Source of the DNA: an uncultured Lachnospiraceae bacterium
Lineage (GTDB): Bacteria > Bacillota > Clostridia > Lachnospirales > Lachnospiraceae
Assembly: GCA_946537305.1 (NCBI GenBank)
Contig: CAMNFR010000005.1
Coordinates: 1 to 64,000 of the forward strand
Direction: 5' to 3'
DNA: 64,000 nucleotides
Translations under genes and position numbers: made by a program
Shown: positions 10,435-20,687 of the stretch, one piece after another
Numbering within the stretch: the first letter of the stretch is position 1
Layout: each line of letters opens with the position of its first letter
Notes under the pieces: generated by a model
Told to the model about the DNA's origin: nothing
Database searches by the model: none
Seen by the model: the letters and a program-made list of their open reading frames with translations, nothing else

Positions 10435-10950
10435 TTACATCTGTTCCAGATAAGCTTTATATCCGATATTTTCCAGCTTCTGTGCCTTTTCTTCCACCAT
10501 GGTGCGCAGCCCTTCGGCATAATCGGCTACACGCTGCATCAGTTCCGGATCCGAAAGACCGACGATCTTGGCCGCCAGCAGCCCGGCATTCAATGCGCCG
10601 TTGATGGCCACAGTAGCTACTGGAATTCCCGGAGGCATCTGTACGATTGAATACAGGGAATCCACACCGCTCATAGTACGTGTCTGTACCGGAACACCGA
10701 TGACCGGAAGGGTCGTCTGTGCCGCCACCATTCCCGGCAGATGGGCAGCGCCGCCGGCTCCTGCCACGATCACTTTAATGCCGCGATCCGCCGCCGTTTT
10801 GGCATATTCCGCCATGCGGTCCGGCGTGCGGTGGGCAGAGACAACAGTCAGCTCATAGGGGACGCCCAGCTCATCCAGCATTGCGGCCGCCTTGCTCATG
10901 ACGGGAAGATCTGAATCACTTCCCATGATAATTCCAACTACAGGATTCAT
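10435..10950 (-). CDS. purE: 5-(carboxyamino)imidazole ribonucleotide mutase
   Basis: [18 protein letters not shown]...[10 protein letters not shown]...[10 protein letters not shown]. Confidence 0.97.
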   Translation of the reverse strand: MNPVVGIIMGSDSDLPVMSKAAAMLDELGVPYELTVVSAHRTPDRMAEYAKTAADRGIKVIVAGAGGAAHLPGMVAAQTTLPVIGVPVQTRTMSGVDSLYSIVQMPPGIPVATVAINGALNAGLLAAKIVGLSDPELMQRVADYAEGLRTMVEEKAQKLENIGYKAYLEQM

Positions 10951-10982
10951 AGATAACCTCCTTGGGTCCCAGTCTGCAATGA

Positions 10983-12110
10983 TCAGATACCGATAGCCTC
11001 ATGAGCCGCACGCACGGCTGCCAGGGCTTCCTCCAGTGTTTCTCCGGTGGCAGTAATATGCCCCATCTTCCGTCCTGTCTTTACCTGTTCCTTGCCGTAA
11101 ATATGCACTTTTACATTCGGCAGACGGTAGGCTTCCTCCAGGCCGCTCACCTCCGCAATACCGTTGCGGGCTCCGATGATATTCTTCATGGCCGTAGGGC
11201 GGATCAGGTCCGGGTTGCCCAGCGGCAGTCCCAGAATCGCCCGCACATGATTTTCATACTGTGATGTATAGCAGCCCTCAATGGTATAGTGACCGGAATT
11301 GTGCGGACGGGGCGCCAATTCATTCACCAGGATATGACCTTCCTTCGTCACGAACAGTTCAATACACAGCATACCGCAGGCATCAAATGCCTTCAGGCAG
11401 TCTCTGGCCACCTGCATGGCCTCCGCCGCAGAAGCATCTGAGATCTTCGCCGGCACGGTGGTCTCATCCAGGATACTGTTCTTGTGCACATTTTCCGCCA
11501 CCGGGAAGACAGCCATCTCTCCGTTTTCACTGCGGCAGGCTAAAATAGAAACCTCTTTATCAAAATCGATCAGCCGCTCCGCCATCAGAGGGAGGCGTCC
11601 GCCTCCCAGGGCTTCATAGGCTTCCGACGCTTTTTCTTCGGATTCTACCAGGGCGTTCCCTTTGCCGTCGTATCCTCCCGTACAGGTCTTCAGCATATAG
11701 GGATATCCGTAGATTTCCCCAGCCTTTTTTACATCCTCCAGGCCTTCAACAGCGCAGAAATCCGGCACGCGGATATCATGCTTTGCCAGCCACTGCTTCT
11801 GCACCAGCTTGTTTTGGATCCTGGAAAGTGTCTCCGCAGAGGGATAGACCTTATATCCCTGGGCCTCCAGCTTGCGCAGCGCCTCTACACTGATGTGTTC
11901 GAATTCATACGTGACCACGTCCACGTCCGCCGCCATCTTCAGGATAGCGCCAACATCATCAAATTCCGCCACCACATGAGAATCCGCAATGCTGTGCGCA
12001 GGACAATGCAGCGTAGGGTCCAGGATCGCGAACTGCGTATCCAGACGTTTTCCGTCCAGGATCATCATTTTTCCCAGCTGACCTCCGCCGATGATACCGA
12101 TTTTCTTCAT
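10983..12110 (-). CDS. purK: 5-(carboxyamino)imidazole ribonucleotide synthase
   Basis: [15 protein letters not shown]-grasp, [13 protein letters not shown]. Confidence 0.96.
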   Translation of the reverse strand: MKKIGIIGGGQLGKMMILDGKRLDTQFAILDPTLHCPAHSIADSHVVAEFDDVGAILKMAADVDVVTYEFEHISVEALRKLEAQGYKVYPSAETLSRIQNKLVQKQWLAKHDIRVPDFCAVEGLEDVKKAGEIYGYPYMLKTCTGGYDGKGNALVESEEKASEAYEALGGGRLPLMAERLIDFDKEVSILACRSENGEMAVFPVAENVHKNSILDETTVPAKISDASAAEAMQVARDCLKAFDACGMLCIELFVTKEGHILVNELAPRPHNSGHYTIEGCYTSQYENHVRAILGLPLGNPDLIRPTAMKNIIGARNGIAEVSGLEEAYRLPNVKVHIYGKEQVKTGRKMGHITATGETLEEALAAVRAAHEAIGI

Positions 12111-12142
12111 GATATTCTCCTCTTTATGTTTTTACCCCCACG

Positions 12143-12511
12143 CTACTTTGCGAAGACCGCGCCCAGCAGGTATAAAAGCACCAGTACTGCGATCACACCG
12201 CCATTCGTATAGACGCCGATCTTCCAGTTCATCCGGCTTTCCGCTCCCACGCCAAAGTGACCATAGACGGTGACGCCGATGCCGGCGATGCCAAGCGCAA
12301 GGGCCATGAGCGCCATCAGAATGATCGGCCATCCGGCCTGACCGCCGGATAGCGTGGCCCATACCAGACCCCCGACCACCAACAGTGCTGCCAGAATAAA
12401 GAAGAACATGGCCATCTCCATAAAGGTGACATCCTGAATGCGTTCCGAAAAGGATTTCTTTTCAATGAATTCAATGCCATGACGCGTTCGTTTCCAAGTT
12501 ACACGGGCCAT
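12143..12511 (-). CDS. Small membrane protein of unknown function (possibly DUF6142-like)
   Basis: 122 aa, three hydrophobic segments, in-frame within pyr-pur cluster and overlapping pyrE stop by 1 nt. Confidence 0.7.
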   Translation of the reverse strand: MARVTWKRTRHGIEFIEKKSFSERIQDVTFMEMAMFFFILAALLVVGGLVWATLSGGQAGWPIILMALMALALGIAGIGVTVYGHFGVGAESRMNWKIGVYTNGGVIAVLVLLYLLGAVFAK

Positions 12512-13191
12512 TATGATTCTTTCACCCCGTATTTTTCATAGTAGGCATCGATGCGCGCTTTCATGGCGTCATCGATCAGCACTTTGCCGCCGCACGGGCG
12601 ATTATACAGATGTTCAACGACTTCTGCCATGGTCACGATGGCTGTCGTGCGGATCCCGTATTTCTCCTGGATCTCGGAGAGAGCGCTCTTGGTCCCCTGT
12701 CCGCGTTCCATACGGTCCACGGACACCACCAGACCTACGACAGAGATATCTCCCTGCGCTTTCAGGATCGGCATAGTCTCTCCGATGGAGGTGCCGGCCG
12801 TCGTAACATCCTCGATGATAACGACCTTATCTCTGTCTTCAATCGGGCCTCCCAGCAGGATTCCCTTATCACCATGGTCCTTGACTTCCTTGCGGTTGGA
12901 GCAGTAGCGGATCTGTGCGCCGCAGAGCTCGCTTAAGGCAATCGATGTCGTCACAGACAGCGGGATTCCCTTATAGGCCGGTCCGAAAAGAACATCAAAA
13001 TTCGTACCATAGGCATCCGCGATGGCACGGGCATAGTATTCGCCCAGCCGCTTCAGCTGACTGCCGGTGCGGTAGAACCCGGTGTTTACAAAGAAAGGTG
13101 TCTCTCGTCCGCTCTTGGTCACGAAATCGCCAAAACGCAGCACCTCGCACTCTACCATAAATTCAATAAATTCTTTCTTATACTGTTCCAA
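12511..13191 (-). CDS. pyrE: Orotate phosphoribosyltransferase
   Basis: FGPAYKGIPL, VVIIEDVTTAGTSI PRPP motif. Confidence 0.95.
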   Translation of the reverse strand: MEQYKKEFIEFMVECEVLRFGDFVTKSGRETPFFVNTGFYRTGSQLKRLGEYYARAIADAYGTNFDVLFGPAYKGIPLSVTTSIALSELCGAQIRYCSNRKEVKDHGDKGILLGGPIEDRDKVVIIEDVTTAGTSIGETMPILKAQGDISVVGLVVSVDRMERGQGTKSALSEIQEKYGIRTTAIVTMAEVVEHLYNRPCGGKVLIDDAMKARIDAYYEKYGVKES

Positions 13192-13192
13192 A

Positions 13193-14101
13193 TCAGTCCT
13201 CCTTCAGGCGAATTTCAGAAACATCCTTCATGCCGAACCGCTGCATATACGCCTCGATTCCTTCAATGATTTTCAGTGTAACAGTCGGATCATGGAAATT
13301 GGCGGTCCCGACGGATACCGCCGAGGCGCCGGCCATCAGGAATTCAATGGCATCCTCTGCACAGGCAATCCCTCCCATGCCGATCACCGGGATCTTCACC
13401 GCGTGCGCCGTCTGATAGACCATGCGCACCGCCACCGGCTTAATGGCAGGCCCGGAAAGACCGCCGGTCCGGTTGGCCAGCGCGAAGGTACGGCGATTGA
13501 TGTCAAATTTCATTCCTGTGATGGTATTGATCAGGGATACGGCATCGGCACCGGCAGCTTCTACCGCTTTCGCCATCTCTGTAATATCCGTCACATTGGG
13601 TGAAAGCTTCATAATGACGGGCTGTGCCGCCACTCGTTTGACAGCCTTTGTAATAGTCTCAGCCGCCTTTGGATTCTGCCCGAAAGCGATTCCGCCCTCC
13701 CGCACATTGGGACAGGAGATATTGATCTCCAGCATATCCACCCGTGGGCAGTCCGCCAGACGCTCCACGACCTCTACATAATCTTCGGCAGTGCGGCCGC
13801 AGACATTTACGATGACCTTTGTCTTCGGATAATCCGTCAGAAAAGCCAGATCACGTTTTGTAAAGGTATCGATCCCGGGATTCTGCAGGCCGATGGCATT
13901 CAGCATACCGGAGGTCACCTCTGCCACGCGCGGCGTCGGATTTCCGGGCCATGGGACATTTGCCACCCCCTTGGTGACGACCGCGCCAAGGCGGTTCAGA
14001 TCCATCATTTCAGCATATTCCATGCCGGAACCGAAGGTACCGGAAGCCGTCATGACCGGATTCTGCAGGGTTACGCCTGCCAGTGTTACCGAAAGGTTCA
14101 C
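13193..14101 (-). CDS. pyrD: Dihydroorotate dehydrogenase, class 1B catalytic subunit
   Basis: NPVMTASGTFGSG, ISCPNVREGG, adjacent pyrK. Confidence 0.95.
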   Translation of the reverse strand: MNLSVTLAGVTLQNPVMTASGTFGSGMEYAEMMDLNRLGAVVTKGVANVPWPGNPTPRVAEVTSGMLNAIGLQNPGIDTFTKRDLAFLTDYPKTKVIVNVCGRTAEDYVEVVERLADCPRVDMLEINISCPNVREGGIAFGQNPKAAETITKAVKRVAAQPVIMKLSPNVTDITEMAKAVEAAGADAVSLINTITGMKFDINRRTFALANRTGGLSGPAIKPVAVRMVYQTAHAVKIPVIGMGGIACAEDAIEFLMAGASAVSVGTANFHDPTVTLKIIEGIEAYMQRFGMKDVSEIRLKED

Positions 14102-14862
14102 AGGACCACCTCCCTTGCATCAAAGACCGGTCCCTCTTTGCAGATCCGGCGGTTATGTACCTGGGAATGCTCATCCACATTCTCCGTCTGACACACGCAG
14201 GCCAGGCATGCACCTACACCGCACGCCATTCGTTCCTCCATGGAGACATAACATGGAATATCCTTTTCCAGTGCAAAGGCTTTTACGGCCCGCAGCATTG
14301 GCAGTGGGCCGCAGGCAAAGATCACATCCGCCTGTACGTGATTCTCTCGAATGGCATCCAGCACATTTCCACGGGTCCCCTTGCTTCCGTCCTCCGTGGC
14401 AATGACCAGCTCGGCGACTGCCCGCAGATCCTCCTCCAGATACGTGCGGCTGCGGTAGCCCATGGCCAGGACCTTCTCCCCGGGCAGGGACTTCGCCAGC
14501 TCCAACAGCGGCGGAACGCCGATGCCGCCTCCCACGATGAGTGCCCGCCCCGGATTCTCCAGAGGGAAGCCATTTCCCAGCGGCCCCATCACATCCAGGA
14601 AGTCGCCCGGTTTCATCTCAGAAAATTCCCGCGTACCGGCACCGGCCACGCGGTATACCAAGCGCAGCCGTCCGCAGGCGCGATCAATCTCACAGATACT
14701 GATCGGACGCGGCAGCAGTCTGGTGGGATCCTCCGGATAGAGAGCCAGGAACTGGCCCGGGCACGCACACGCCGCGATATCGGCTGCCTCTATCCACATA
14801 TCATAAATGTCATCTCCCAGCGGGAGGTTCTGCACAACGGCAGCATTACATCTGTATTTCAT
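14098..14862 (-). CDS. pyrK: Dihydroorotate dehydrogenase electron transfer subunit
   Basis: RPISICEID, VGGGIGVPPLLELAK, CGVGACLACVC 2Fe-2S binding motif. Confidence 0.94.
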   Translation of the reverse strand: MKYRCNAAVVQNLPLGDDIYDMWIEAADIAACACPGQFLALYPEDPTRLLPRPISICEIDRACGRLRLVYRVAGAGTREFSEMKPGDFLDVMGPLGNGFPLENPGRALIVGGGIGVPPLLELAKSLPGEKVLAMGYRSRTYLEEDLRAVAELVIATEDGSKGTRGNVLDAIRENHVQADVIFACGPLPMLRAVKAFALEKDIPCYVSMEERMACGVGACLACVCQTENVDEHSQVHNRRICKEGPVFDAREVVL

Positions 14863-14871
14863 AGGCTTTCC

Positions 14872-15789
14872 TTAAAAAATGGTCTTCAGATCTTCGATCA
14901 TATCCAGCACCGCCGCCCGGGAGGCCTCTGCAAAATGTTCTGCTCCAAAGCGGGCATATTTTTCCTGCTTCCACGCGGCAATGATTCCGCGGGAAGAATT
15001 CACGATCGCACCAAGACCGTCCTCATTAAAATACGGAGCCAGATCTGCCGCCGTGCCGCCCTGCGCACCATAGCCTGGCACCAGAATAAAGGCCTTCGGC
15101 ATGATCTTTCTAAGCACCTTTCCCATCTGCGGATAGGTAGCCCCCACAACAGCACCCACATAGCTGTAATCCTCTCCCATGCAGCTCTCGCCCCAGGCAG
15201 CTACCTTCTCGCCGACCCATTCATACAGCGGGCGCCCATCGATCAGACGATCCTGGAACTCTCCGCTCGAAGGATTGGAAGTCTTGACCAGAATAAAAAC
15301 ACCCTTCTTTTCGGCTCTGCAAACATTCAGGAAAGGTTCAATACCATCGGATCCCAGGTACGGATTCACTGTAATAAAATCCTCATCAAAGCCGCGGCAG
15401 ATAGTATTCCCCACCTGAACACTGCCCAGATGACCATCGGCATAGGCGGCCGAGGTGGATCCGATATCGCCCCGCTTAACATCTCCGATCACGATCAGCC
15501 CTTTCTGATGGCAGTAATCGATCGTCTTCTTATATGCCAGCATGCCGGGAACACCAAACTGTTCATACATCGCCACCTGAGGCTTAACAGCCGGAATCAG
15601 ATCATAGACCGCATCCACGATCTCCTTATTAAACTGCCAGATCGCCTCCGCAGCCCCTTCCAGGGTCTCGCCGTACTGCTCATAAGCTTTCTTTTGAATA
15701 TGCTCCGGAACGAAGGCCAGCTTCGGGTCCAGACCGACAACGACAGGCGCGCCAGTAGCCCTGATTTTCTCAATTAGTTTTTGTATCAT
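14872..15789 (-). CDS. pyrF: Orotidine-5'-phosphate decarboxylase
   Basis: VVGLDPKLAFVPE, VIGDVKRGDIGSTSAAYA, VPGYGAQGG. Confidence 0.95.
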   Translation of the reverse strand: MIQKLIEKIRATGAPVVVGLDPKLAFVPEHIQKKAYEQYGETLEGAAEAIWQFNKEIVDAVYDLIPAVKPQVAMYEQFGVPGMLAYKKTIDYCHQKGLIVIGDVKRGDIGSTSAAYADGHLGSVQVGNTICRGFDEDFITVNPYLGSDGIEPFLNVCRAEKKGVFILVKTSNPSSGEFQDRLIDGRPLYEWVGEKVAAWGESCMGEDYSYVGAVVGATYPQMGKVLRKIMPKAFILVPGYGAQGGTAADLAPYFNEDGLGAIVNSSRGIIAAWKQEKYARFGAEHFAEASRAAVLDMIEDLKTIF

Positions 15790-15813
15790 ACAAGGATCCT
15801 CCTCAACATACCT

Positions 15814-17256
15814 TTAGTACTTCTTCGTATACGCCTTGATCCGCGCAGTAGACCCGCTCTTGTATCCTGCCAGATCCAATTTCTGACCGTTCACGATGAT
15901 ATAACTCTGTTTCTTTTTCTGTTTTGTCTTGCTCTTGATATTCCCAATTGTAGAGGAAACATCGGTCAGAATCGTCGGTCCGTCGGCGGCCTTCAGTGTG
16001 ACCGCCACCGTAAATTTATCCCCCTTCTTCAGCTTTACGCTTTTCTTCAGAGGAATCGTGACAAATCCTGCCTCCCGGATGGTCCCGGTCTGCGCTTTTG
16101 AAAGCATTTTTTTGCCGGAAAGCGGTTTCCCGCTCTTCGGATTTTTGTAGATCTGAATGGAATAACGAATGTCCTGAGAAAAGGTAGCTACGCCCACGGC
16201 CATCAGCTTCTGCTTTTGGGCTCCTTTTACAGTAAAGATGTTGGCTGCGGTAAATTTGCTTCCCTGCTCCGGCCTCAACTGCAGACCATCAAAGGCCACG
16301 CCGCCGTCATACTGGTAATTATATTTATAGGATGTGGCGCTTTTCGTCTGAAAAGTATAGGCCGGGCTGTTCACCAGACTGGGCTCCTCATAGGAAAGCC
16401 AGAAATATCCTTTGTTTCCCCAGCCGGTGCTCCACTGGTTCTTGCACAGCCAGGCACCGTCGGTGGCCGGCGGATAGACAAAATTGGAGCGGCTGTAGTG
16501 ATCATCCCATCCGACAATATTGACCGCGTGATTCGGATCCTGCGACCAGGGACAGCAGTAGGCTGCATTGCCGGGATGAAAATAGGCGTTATTATAATAA
16601 AAACCAACGGCGGCAGAACCACTGCTCATAACAGCTCTCTTTACACGGTCCATCTGCTGCATGGGGATCAGCTCAAAGCCCTGTACATGCAGTACGTTCT
16701 TATACGCCTTTTTTGCACTCAGCTTGCTGTGGATTTTAGCATAGGGAGCCGTTGATTCCTTTACCGGCCCTGCCCAGGTCAGAAGCTGAAAAGCATTCGC
16801 TACCAGAACGCCTCCGTCCGTGGCCGCACTGCCGGTGGTACTGGTCGAATCCCCCTTAAGGCCTCCAAGTGAATCTGCCTTTTTATGATGCAGAAAATAG
16901 AGCAGATGTCTTTCGGAAAGATCCAGAGAAGTCGTAGCTGTCTTTTTCCCCACCTTCACCTTATGAGCGATCGCGTGGCTCTCCACAGAGCTGATCGTAG
17001 CAAAATAGCTGCAGGTACCATAAGGACGCTGGTCCTTTACAGAGGTCACCGCAGTGGAACGGTATGCGGAGGGCAGTGTGCCATAGAGGACCTGACCATA
17101 GGGATCGGAGGAACGGACAGGCAATCGGTCTTCCAGATGGGTCAGAGATGTGAACATATCGGATGTTGCAAATACTGACGGTGCCGGCAGGATCATGCTC
17201 ACAAGCAAGACCAGGCACAGCATCTTCCTAATCCAGGATCGCTCCCTCATTTTCAT
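15814..17256 (-). CDS. Secreted C1A (papain-like) cysteine protease with C-terminal beta-rich domain
   Basis: Signal peptide; PYGTCSYFATISSVES (Cys), NHAVNIVGWDDHY (His), CKNQWSTGWGNKGYFWLSY (Asn). Confidence 0.85.
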   Translation of the reverse strand: MKMRERSWIRKMLCLVLLVSMILPAPSVFATSDMFTSLTHLEDRLPVRSSDPYGQVLYGTLPSAYRSTAVTSVKDQRPYGTCSYFATISSVESHAIAHKVKVGKKTATTSLDLSERHLLYFLHHKKADSLGGLKGDSTSTTGSAATDGGVLVANAFQLLTWAGPVKESTAPYAKIHSKLSAKKAYKNVLHVQGFELIPMQQMDRVKRAVMSSGSAAVGFYYNNAYFHPGNAAYCCPWSQDPNHAVNIVGWDDHYSRSNFVYPPATDGAWLCKNQWSTGWGNKGYFWLSYEEPSLVNSPAYTFQTKSATSYKYNYQYDGGVAFDGLQLRPEQGSKFTAANIFTVKGAQKQKLMAVGVATFSQDIRYSIQIYKNPKSGKPLSGKKMLSKAQTGTIREAGFVTIPLKKSVKLKKGDKFTVAVTLKAADGPTILTDVSSTIGNIKSKTKQKKKQSYIIVNGQKLDLAGYKSGSTARIKAYTKKY

Positions 17257-17304
17257 ATGTAAATCCCCCTTTGTGTGAACTCTGTTTTCCTTAATACCGT
17301 ATTT

Positions 17305-18981
17305 TTACAGGTTCTTTTTTGTTTCCTCCGCCAGCGCCTTGATCTCTCTGGCGTTCCGATATACAGTATCCGTGACTCTGGCGCCGCCCAACAGTCTGGC
17401 CAGTTCTTCCACGCATTCTTCTTCCGCTAGCCGGCGGATCTCTGTCTGCGTGCGCCCTCCTGTTTCCTGCTTGCGGATCCGGTAATGGGCATCGGCCATA
17501 CCGGCGATCTGCGGCAGATGTGTGATGCAAATGACCTGGCGATGTCTTCCGATCAGCGCCAGCTTTTCTGAAACCTTCTGCGCGGTGCGCCCGCTGATGC
17601 CGGCGTCCACTTCATCAAAGATCAAGGTAGGAATCTCATCTTTATCTGCGAGAACCGCCTTGATGGCCAGCATGATACGGGAAAGTTCACCGCCGGAAGC
17701 AACTCGTCCCAAAGGCTGAGGCTCCTGACCGGCATTCAGAGAAATATAAAACTCTGTCATATCCTGCCCATACGATGCAGGCTCCGCCAATTTCTCCATT
17801 CGAATATCAAAATCCACATGAGAGAAATTCAGTTCCTGAATGGCTTCTGTCAAACGTTCTCTCAATGGCGGTATCGCTGCCCGGCGTGCGTCAGAAAGTT
17901 CATCGGCCGTTTGTTGTAATTCAGTCCTGGCCAGTTTGTATTCGGCTTCCGCCAACTGCTGCTTCTCCGAAAAGGAAGTCAGCTCTTCGATCCTGGCTTC
18001 CCGTGAAACAAGGGCTTTCATGACCTCCTCAAAAGAACCGCCGTATTTGCTTTCAATGTGATGGATCTCGTCCAGACGGTCCCCGATGCGGCTAAGTTCC
18101 TGAGGATCTGCCGCCAATGCATCCCTGGCGTCAGACAGCTCTCTTGTCACGGAAGACATCAGATCATCGATCTGCATCAGTTCGCCCGAAAGTTCTTCCA
18201 AAGAAGTGTCGTATTTTGTTACGGATGATAATTCTCTGGCAGCGCGGGAAATCTTTTCGGAAGCTGAATCGCCTTCCGCCAGCAGCATATATGCCTCTCC
18301 GAGGGCTTCCTGAATGCGCTGCGCGTGAGAAAGGCGTTTAAAAGAAACCTCCAGTTCCTCTTTTTCACTTTCTTTTAGCCTGGCATTCCGGATTTCTTCC
18401 GCCTCATACTGCAGAAAATCCAGTTCTCGTCTGCGTGACTCTTCGTCCATCCCCCAGCGGTCAAGTTCCTTTTTGCTCTTCTGGAACCTGGTGTATGCTG
18501 CGCTCATCACCTGACGCAGCCGGACCATTTCCTCACCGCCGAATTGATCCAATACCTCAAGATGCTTTTCTTTTTTCATCAGAGACTGATGTTCGTGCTG
18601 GCCGTGAATATCGATCAATAGTGATGTCACCTGCCGCACGCGGGCGCTCGTGACAGTCTCATCATTGATCTTATGGACACTGCGGGACGGATAGATCTTG
18701 CGGGAAATGACAATACAGTCATATTCCGTGCTGATGTCCATTGCCTGCAGCGCTTCTGCCTTCTCCGGATCCAGAGAAAAGACCATTTCCACATACGCGA
18801 ATTCACAGCCGGACCTAAGACACCCGCTGTGGATTCGCCCTCCCAGACAGGCGTTCACCGCATCGATCAGCAGCGATTTTCCGGCACCGGTCTCTCCGGT
18901 CAATATATTCAGCCCCTCGGCAAAATCTACATCCGCCTCTTCAATCAGGGCAAAGTTCCTGACATGCAGATTGATCAGCAT
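17305..18981 (-). CDS. recN: DNA repair protein RecN
   Basis: MLINLHVRNFALIEEADVDFAEGLNILTGETGAGKS...LIFDEVDAGISGRTAQKV. Confidence 0.95.
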   Translation of the reverse strand: MLINLHVRNFALIEEADVDFAEGLNILTGETGAGKSLLIDAVNACLGGRIHSGCLRSGCEFAYVEMVFSLDPEKAEALQAMDISTEYDCIVISRKIYPSRSVHKINDETVTSARVRQVTSLLIDIHGQHEHQSLMKKEKHLEVLDQFGGEEMVRLRQVMSAAYTRFQKSKKELDRWGMDEESRRRELDFLQYEAEEIRNARLKESEKEELEVSFKRLSHAQRIQEALGEAYMLLAEGDSASEKISRAARELSSVTKYDTSLEELSGELMQIDDLMSSVTRELSDARDALAADPQELSRIGDRLDEIHHIESKYGGSFEEVMKALVSREARIEELTSFSEKQQLAEAEYKLARTELQQTADELSDARRAAIPPLRERLTEAIQELNFSHVDFDIRMEKLAEPASYGQDMTEFYISLNAGQEPQPLGRVASGGELSRIMLAIKAVLADKDEIPTLIFDEVDAGISGRTAQKVSEKLALIGRHRQVICITHLPQIAGMADAHYRIRKQETGGRTQTEIRRLAEEECVEELARLLGGARVTDTVYRNAREIKALAEETKKNL

Positions 18982-18997
18982 ATCCTTTCCTTTCTTT

Positions 18998-19861
18998 TTA
19001 AGACATTTTTATACGTAATGTCTCCAGAAAGCTCTGGGAGCTGAGCTTTAAGATCTTGGTCACCTGCTGCGCCCGCACCAGCTCGATGCGGGATCCCGGC
19101 GGCACCTCCACCGCCTTGTCTCCGTCAAAATAAGCCACATATTCCGTCTGGCCTGTTATATCCTTTTCACTGCCCAGGATCTCCAGTTCCACCTTGTCCG
19201 TAGAAGAAAGGATCAGGCTTCGGTTATTCAGGGAGTGCGGCGCAATAGGCGTCACCAGAAACAGCTTGGCTGTCGGCTCTACAATTGGTCCGCCGCAGGA
19301 GAGATTATAGGCCGTAGAGCCAGTGGGCGTGGACACAATAATACCGTCAGCATTATAAAGATACAGGAACGACCCGTTTACATAAAGCTTAAATTTAAAG
19401 ATCCGGAGTGCCCGGATACGGTTTACGGTGAGATCATTCAGGGCCACATCCTCTTCCAGCACCTCGCCTGTGGGCGAAAGGACCCGCCCCCGAAGCATCA
19501 TGCGCTCTTCGATAAAGAACTCTCCGGCAATGATGCGCTCAAGGATATCTGTGATATTATTTTTATCTCCCTCGGTCAGATATCCCAGCGTTCCCAGGTT
19601 AATGCCCAGAAAAGGAACATTCAGATCCACCAGATTTCGGGCCGCCCGCAGCAACGTGCCGTCACCGCCTAGCACAATCACACAGTCTACATGGGTAGGC
19701 AGTGCAGAATCCGGCGTCCGCACTCCATTCGCAGTAATTTCATGATCCGCTTCCTGAACAAAGCAGCTTTTGCCACGCTTCATCAGATAATTCCGGATCA
19801 TCTCTGTTGTGGCAAGATTTTCATCTTTCTGTTTATTGGTAATGACATAAAAATGATTCAT
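18998..19861 (-). CDS. nadK: NAD(+)/NADH kinase
   Basis: VLGGDGTLLRAAR, GITPTGSTAYNLSCGGPIV-type motif; ATG 19861 preceded by GGAG. Confidence 0.94.
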   Translation of the reverse strand: MNHFYVITNKQKDENLATTEMIRNYLMKRGKSCFVQEADHEITANGVRTPDSALPTHVDCVIVLGGDGTLLRAARNLVDLNVPFLGINLGTLGYLTEGDKNNITDILERIIAGEFFIEERMMLRGRVLSPTGEVLEEDVALNDLTVNRIRALRIFKFKLYVNGSFLYLYNADGIIVSTPTGSTAYNLSCGGPIVEPTAKLFLVTPIAPHSLNNRSLILSSTDKVELEILGSEKDITGQTEYVAYFDGDKAVEVPPGSRIELVRAQQVTKILKLSSQSFLETLRIKMS

Positions 19862-19879
19862 AGTCCGCTCCAAAACAGG

Positions 19880-20683
19880 CTACCGGTCCAGCGCCCGGTG
19901 CGCCTCTTCCACCACTGCGGAAGCATTAATGTTTTCGTCAGTCCCGGCATCTGCATTCAGCGAGAGGTATAACAGGTATTCAATATTTCCTTCCGGTCCC
20001 TTGACCGGAGAAAAGGTCAGTCCTCTTACAGAAAAACCGATGCTGACGGCATGATCAAGCACCATGGAGATGACCTCCCGGTGTGTCTCAGGGTCTCTTA
20101 CGACCCCCTTCTTTCCTACCTTTTCTCTTCCGGCCTCGAACTGAGGCTTGATCAGACAGATCACCTCTCCATCCAGGCTCATCAGCGCCTTTAACGGCGT
20201 CAGTACTTTGGTCAGAGAGATGAAAGAAACATCCACGGAAGCCAGACGGATCTCATCCGGGATCTGATCCGGCGTTACATAACGGATATTGGTCTTTTCC
20301 ATACATACAACCCGCGGGTCCTGGCGAAGTTTCCATGCCAGCTGGCCGTAGCCCACATCCACGGCATACACCTTTACGGCGCCGTTCTGCAGCATACAAT
20401 CCGTAAATCCCCCGGTAGAGGCACCAACATCCATACAGATGCACCCATCCGGGGACACCGGAAAGGTCTGCATGGCCTTTTCCAGCTTTAATCCGCCGCG
20501 GCTGACATAGGGCAGCGTCTTTCCCCGCACCTCAACGGAAGCATCCTCCGGAAATGTGCCGCCGGCTTTATCCTCCCGCTGACCGTCCACAAAGACGATT
20601 CCCTCCATGATCATAGCCTTCGCTTTTTCACGTGAGGGCGCCAGTCCTCGTTCTGTCAACAGTACATCCAGTCTTTTTTTCAT
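19880..20683 (-). CDS. tlyA: TlyA family RNA methyltransferase
   Basis: MKKRLDVLLTERGLAPSREKAKAMIMEG (S4 domain) + MDVGASTGGFTDCMLQNGA. Confidence 0.92.
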   Translation of the reverse strand: MKKRLDVLLTERGLAPSREKAKAMIMEGIVFVDGQREDKAGGTFPEDASVEVRGKTLPYVSRGGLKLEKAMQTFPVSPDGCICMDVGASTGGFTDCMLQNGAVKVYAVDVGYGQLAWKLRQDPRVVCMEKTNIRYVTPDQIPDEIRLASVDVSFISLTKVLTPLKALMSLDGEVICLIKPQFEAGREKVGKKGVVRDPETHREVISMVLDHAVSIGFSVRGLTFSPVKGPEGNIEYLLYLSLNADAGTDENINASAVVEEAHRALDR

Positions 20684-20687
20684 GAGT

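Noticed and set aside
14083-15777. 564-aa plus-strand ORF
   Set aside because: Antisense to pyrK and pyrF, which match known families over their whole length.
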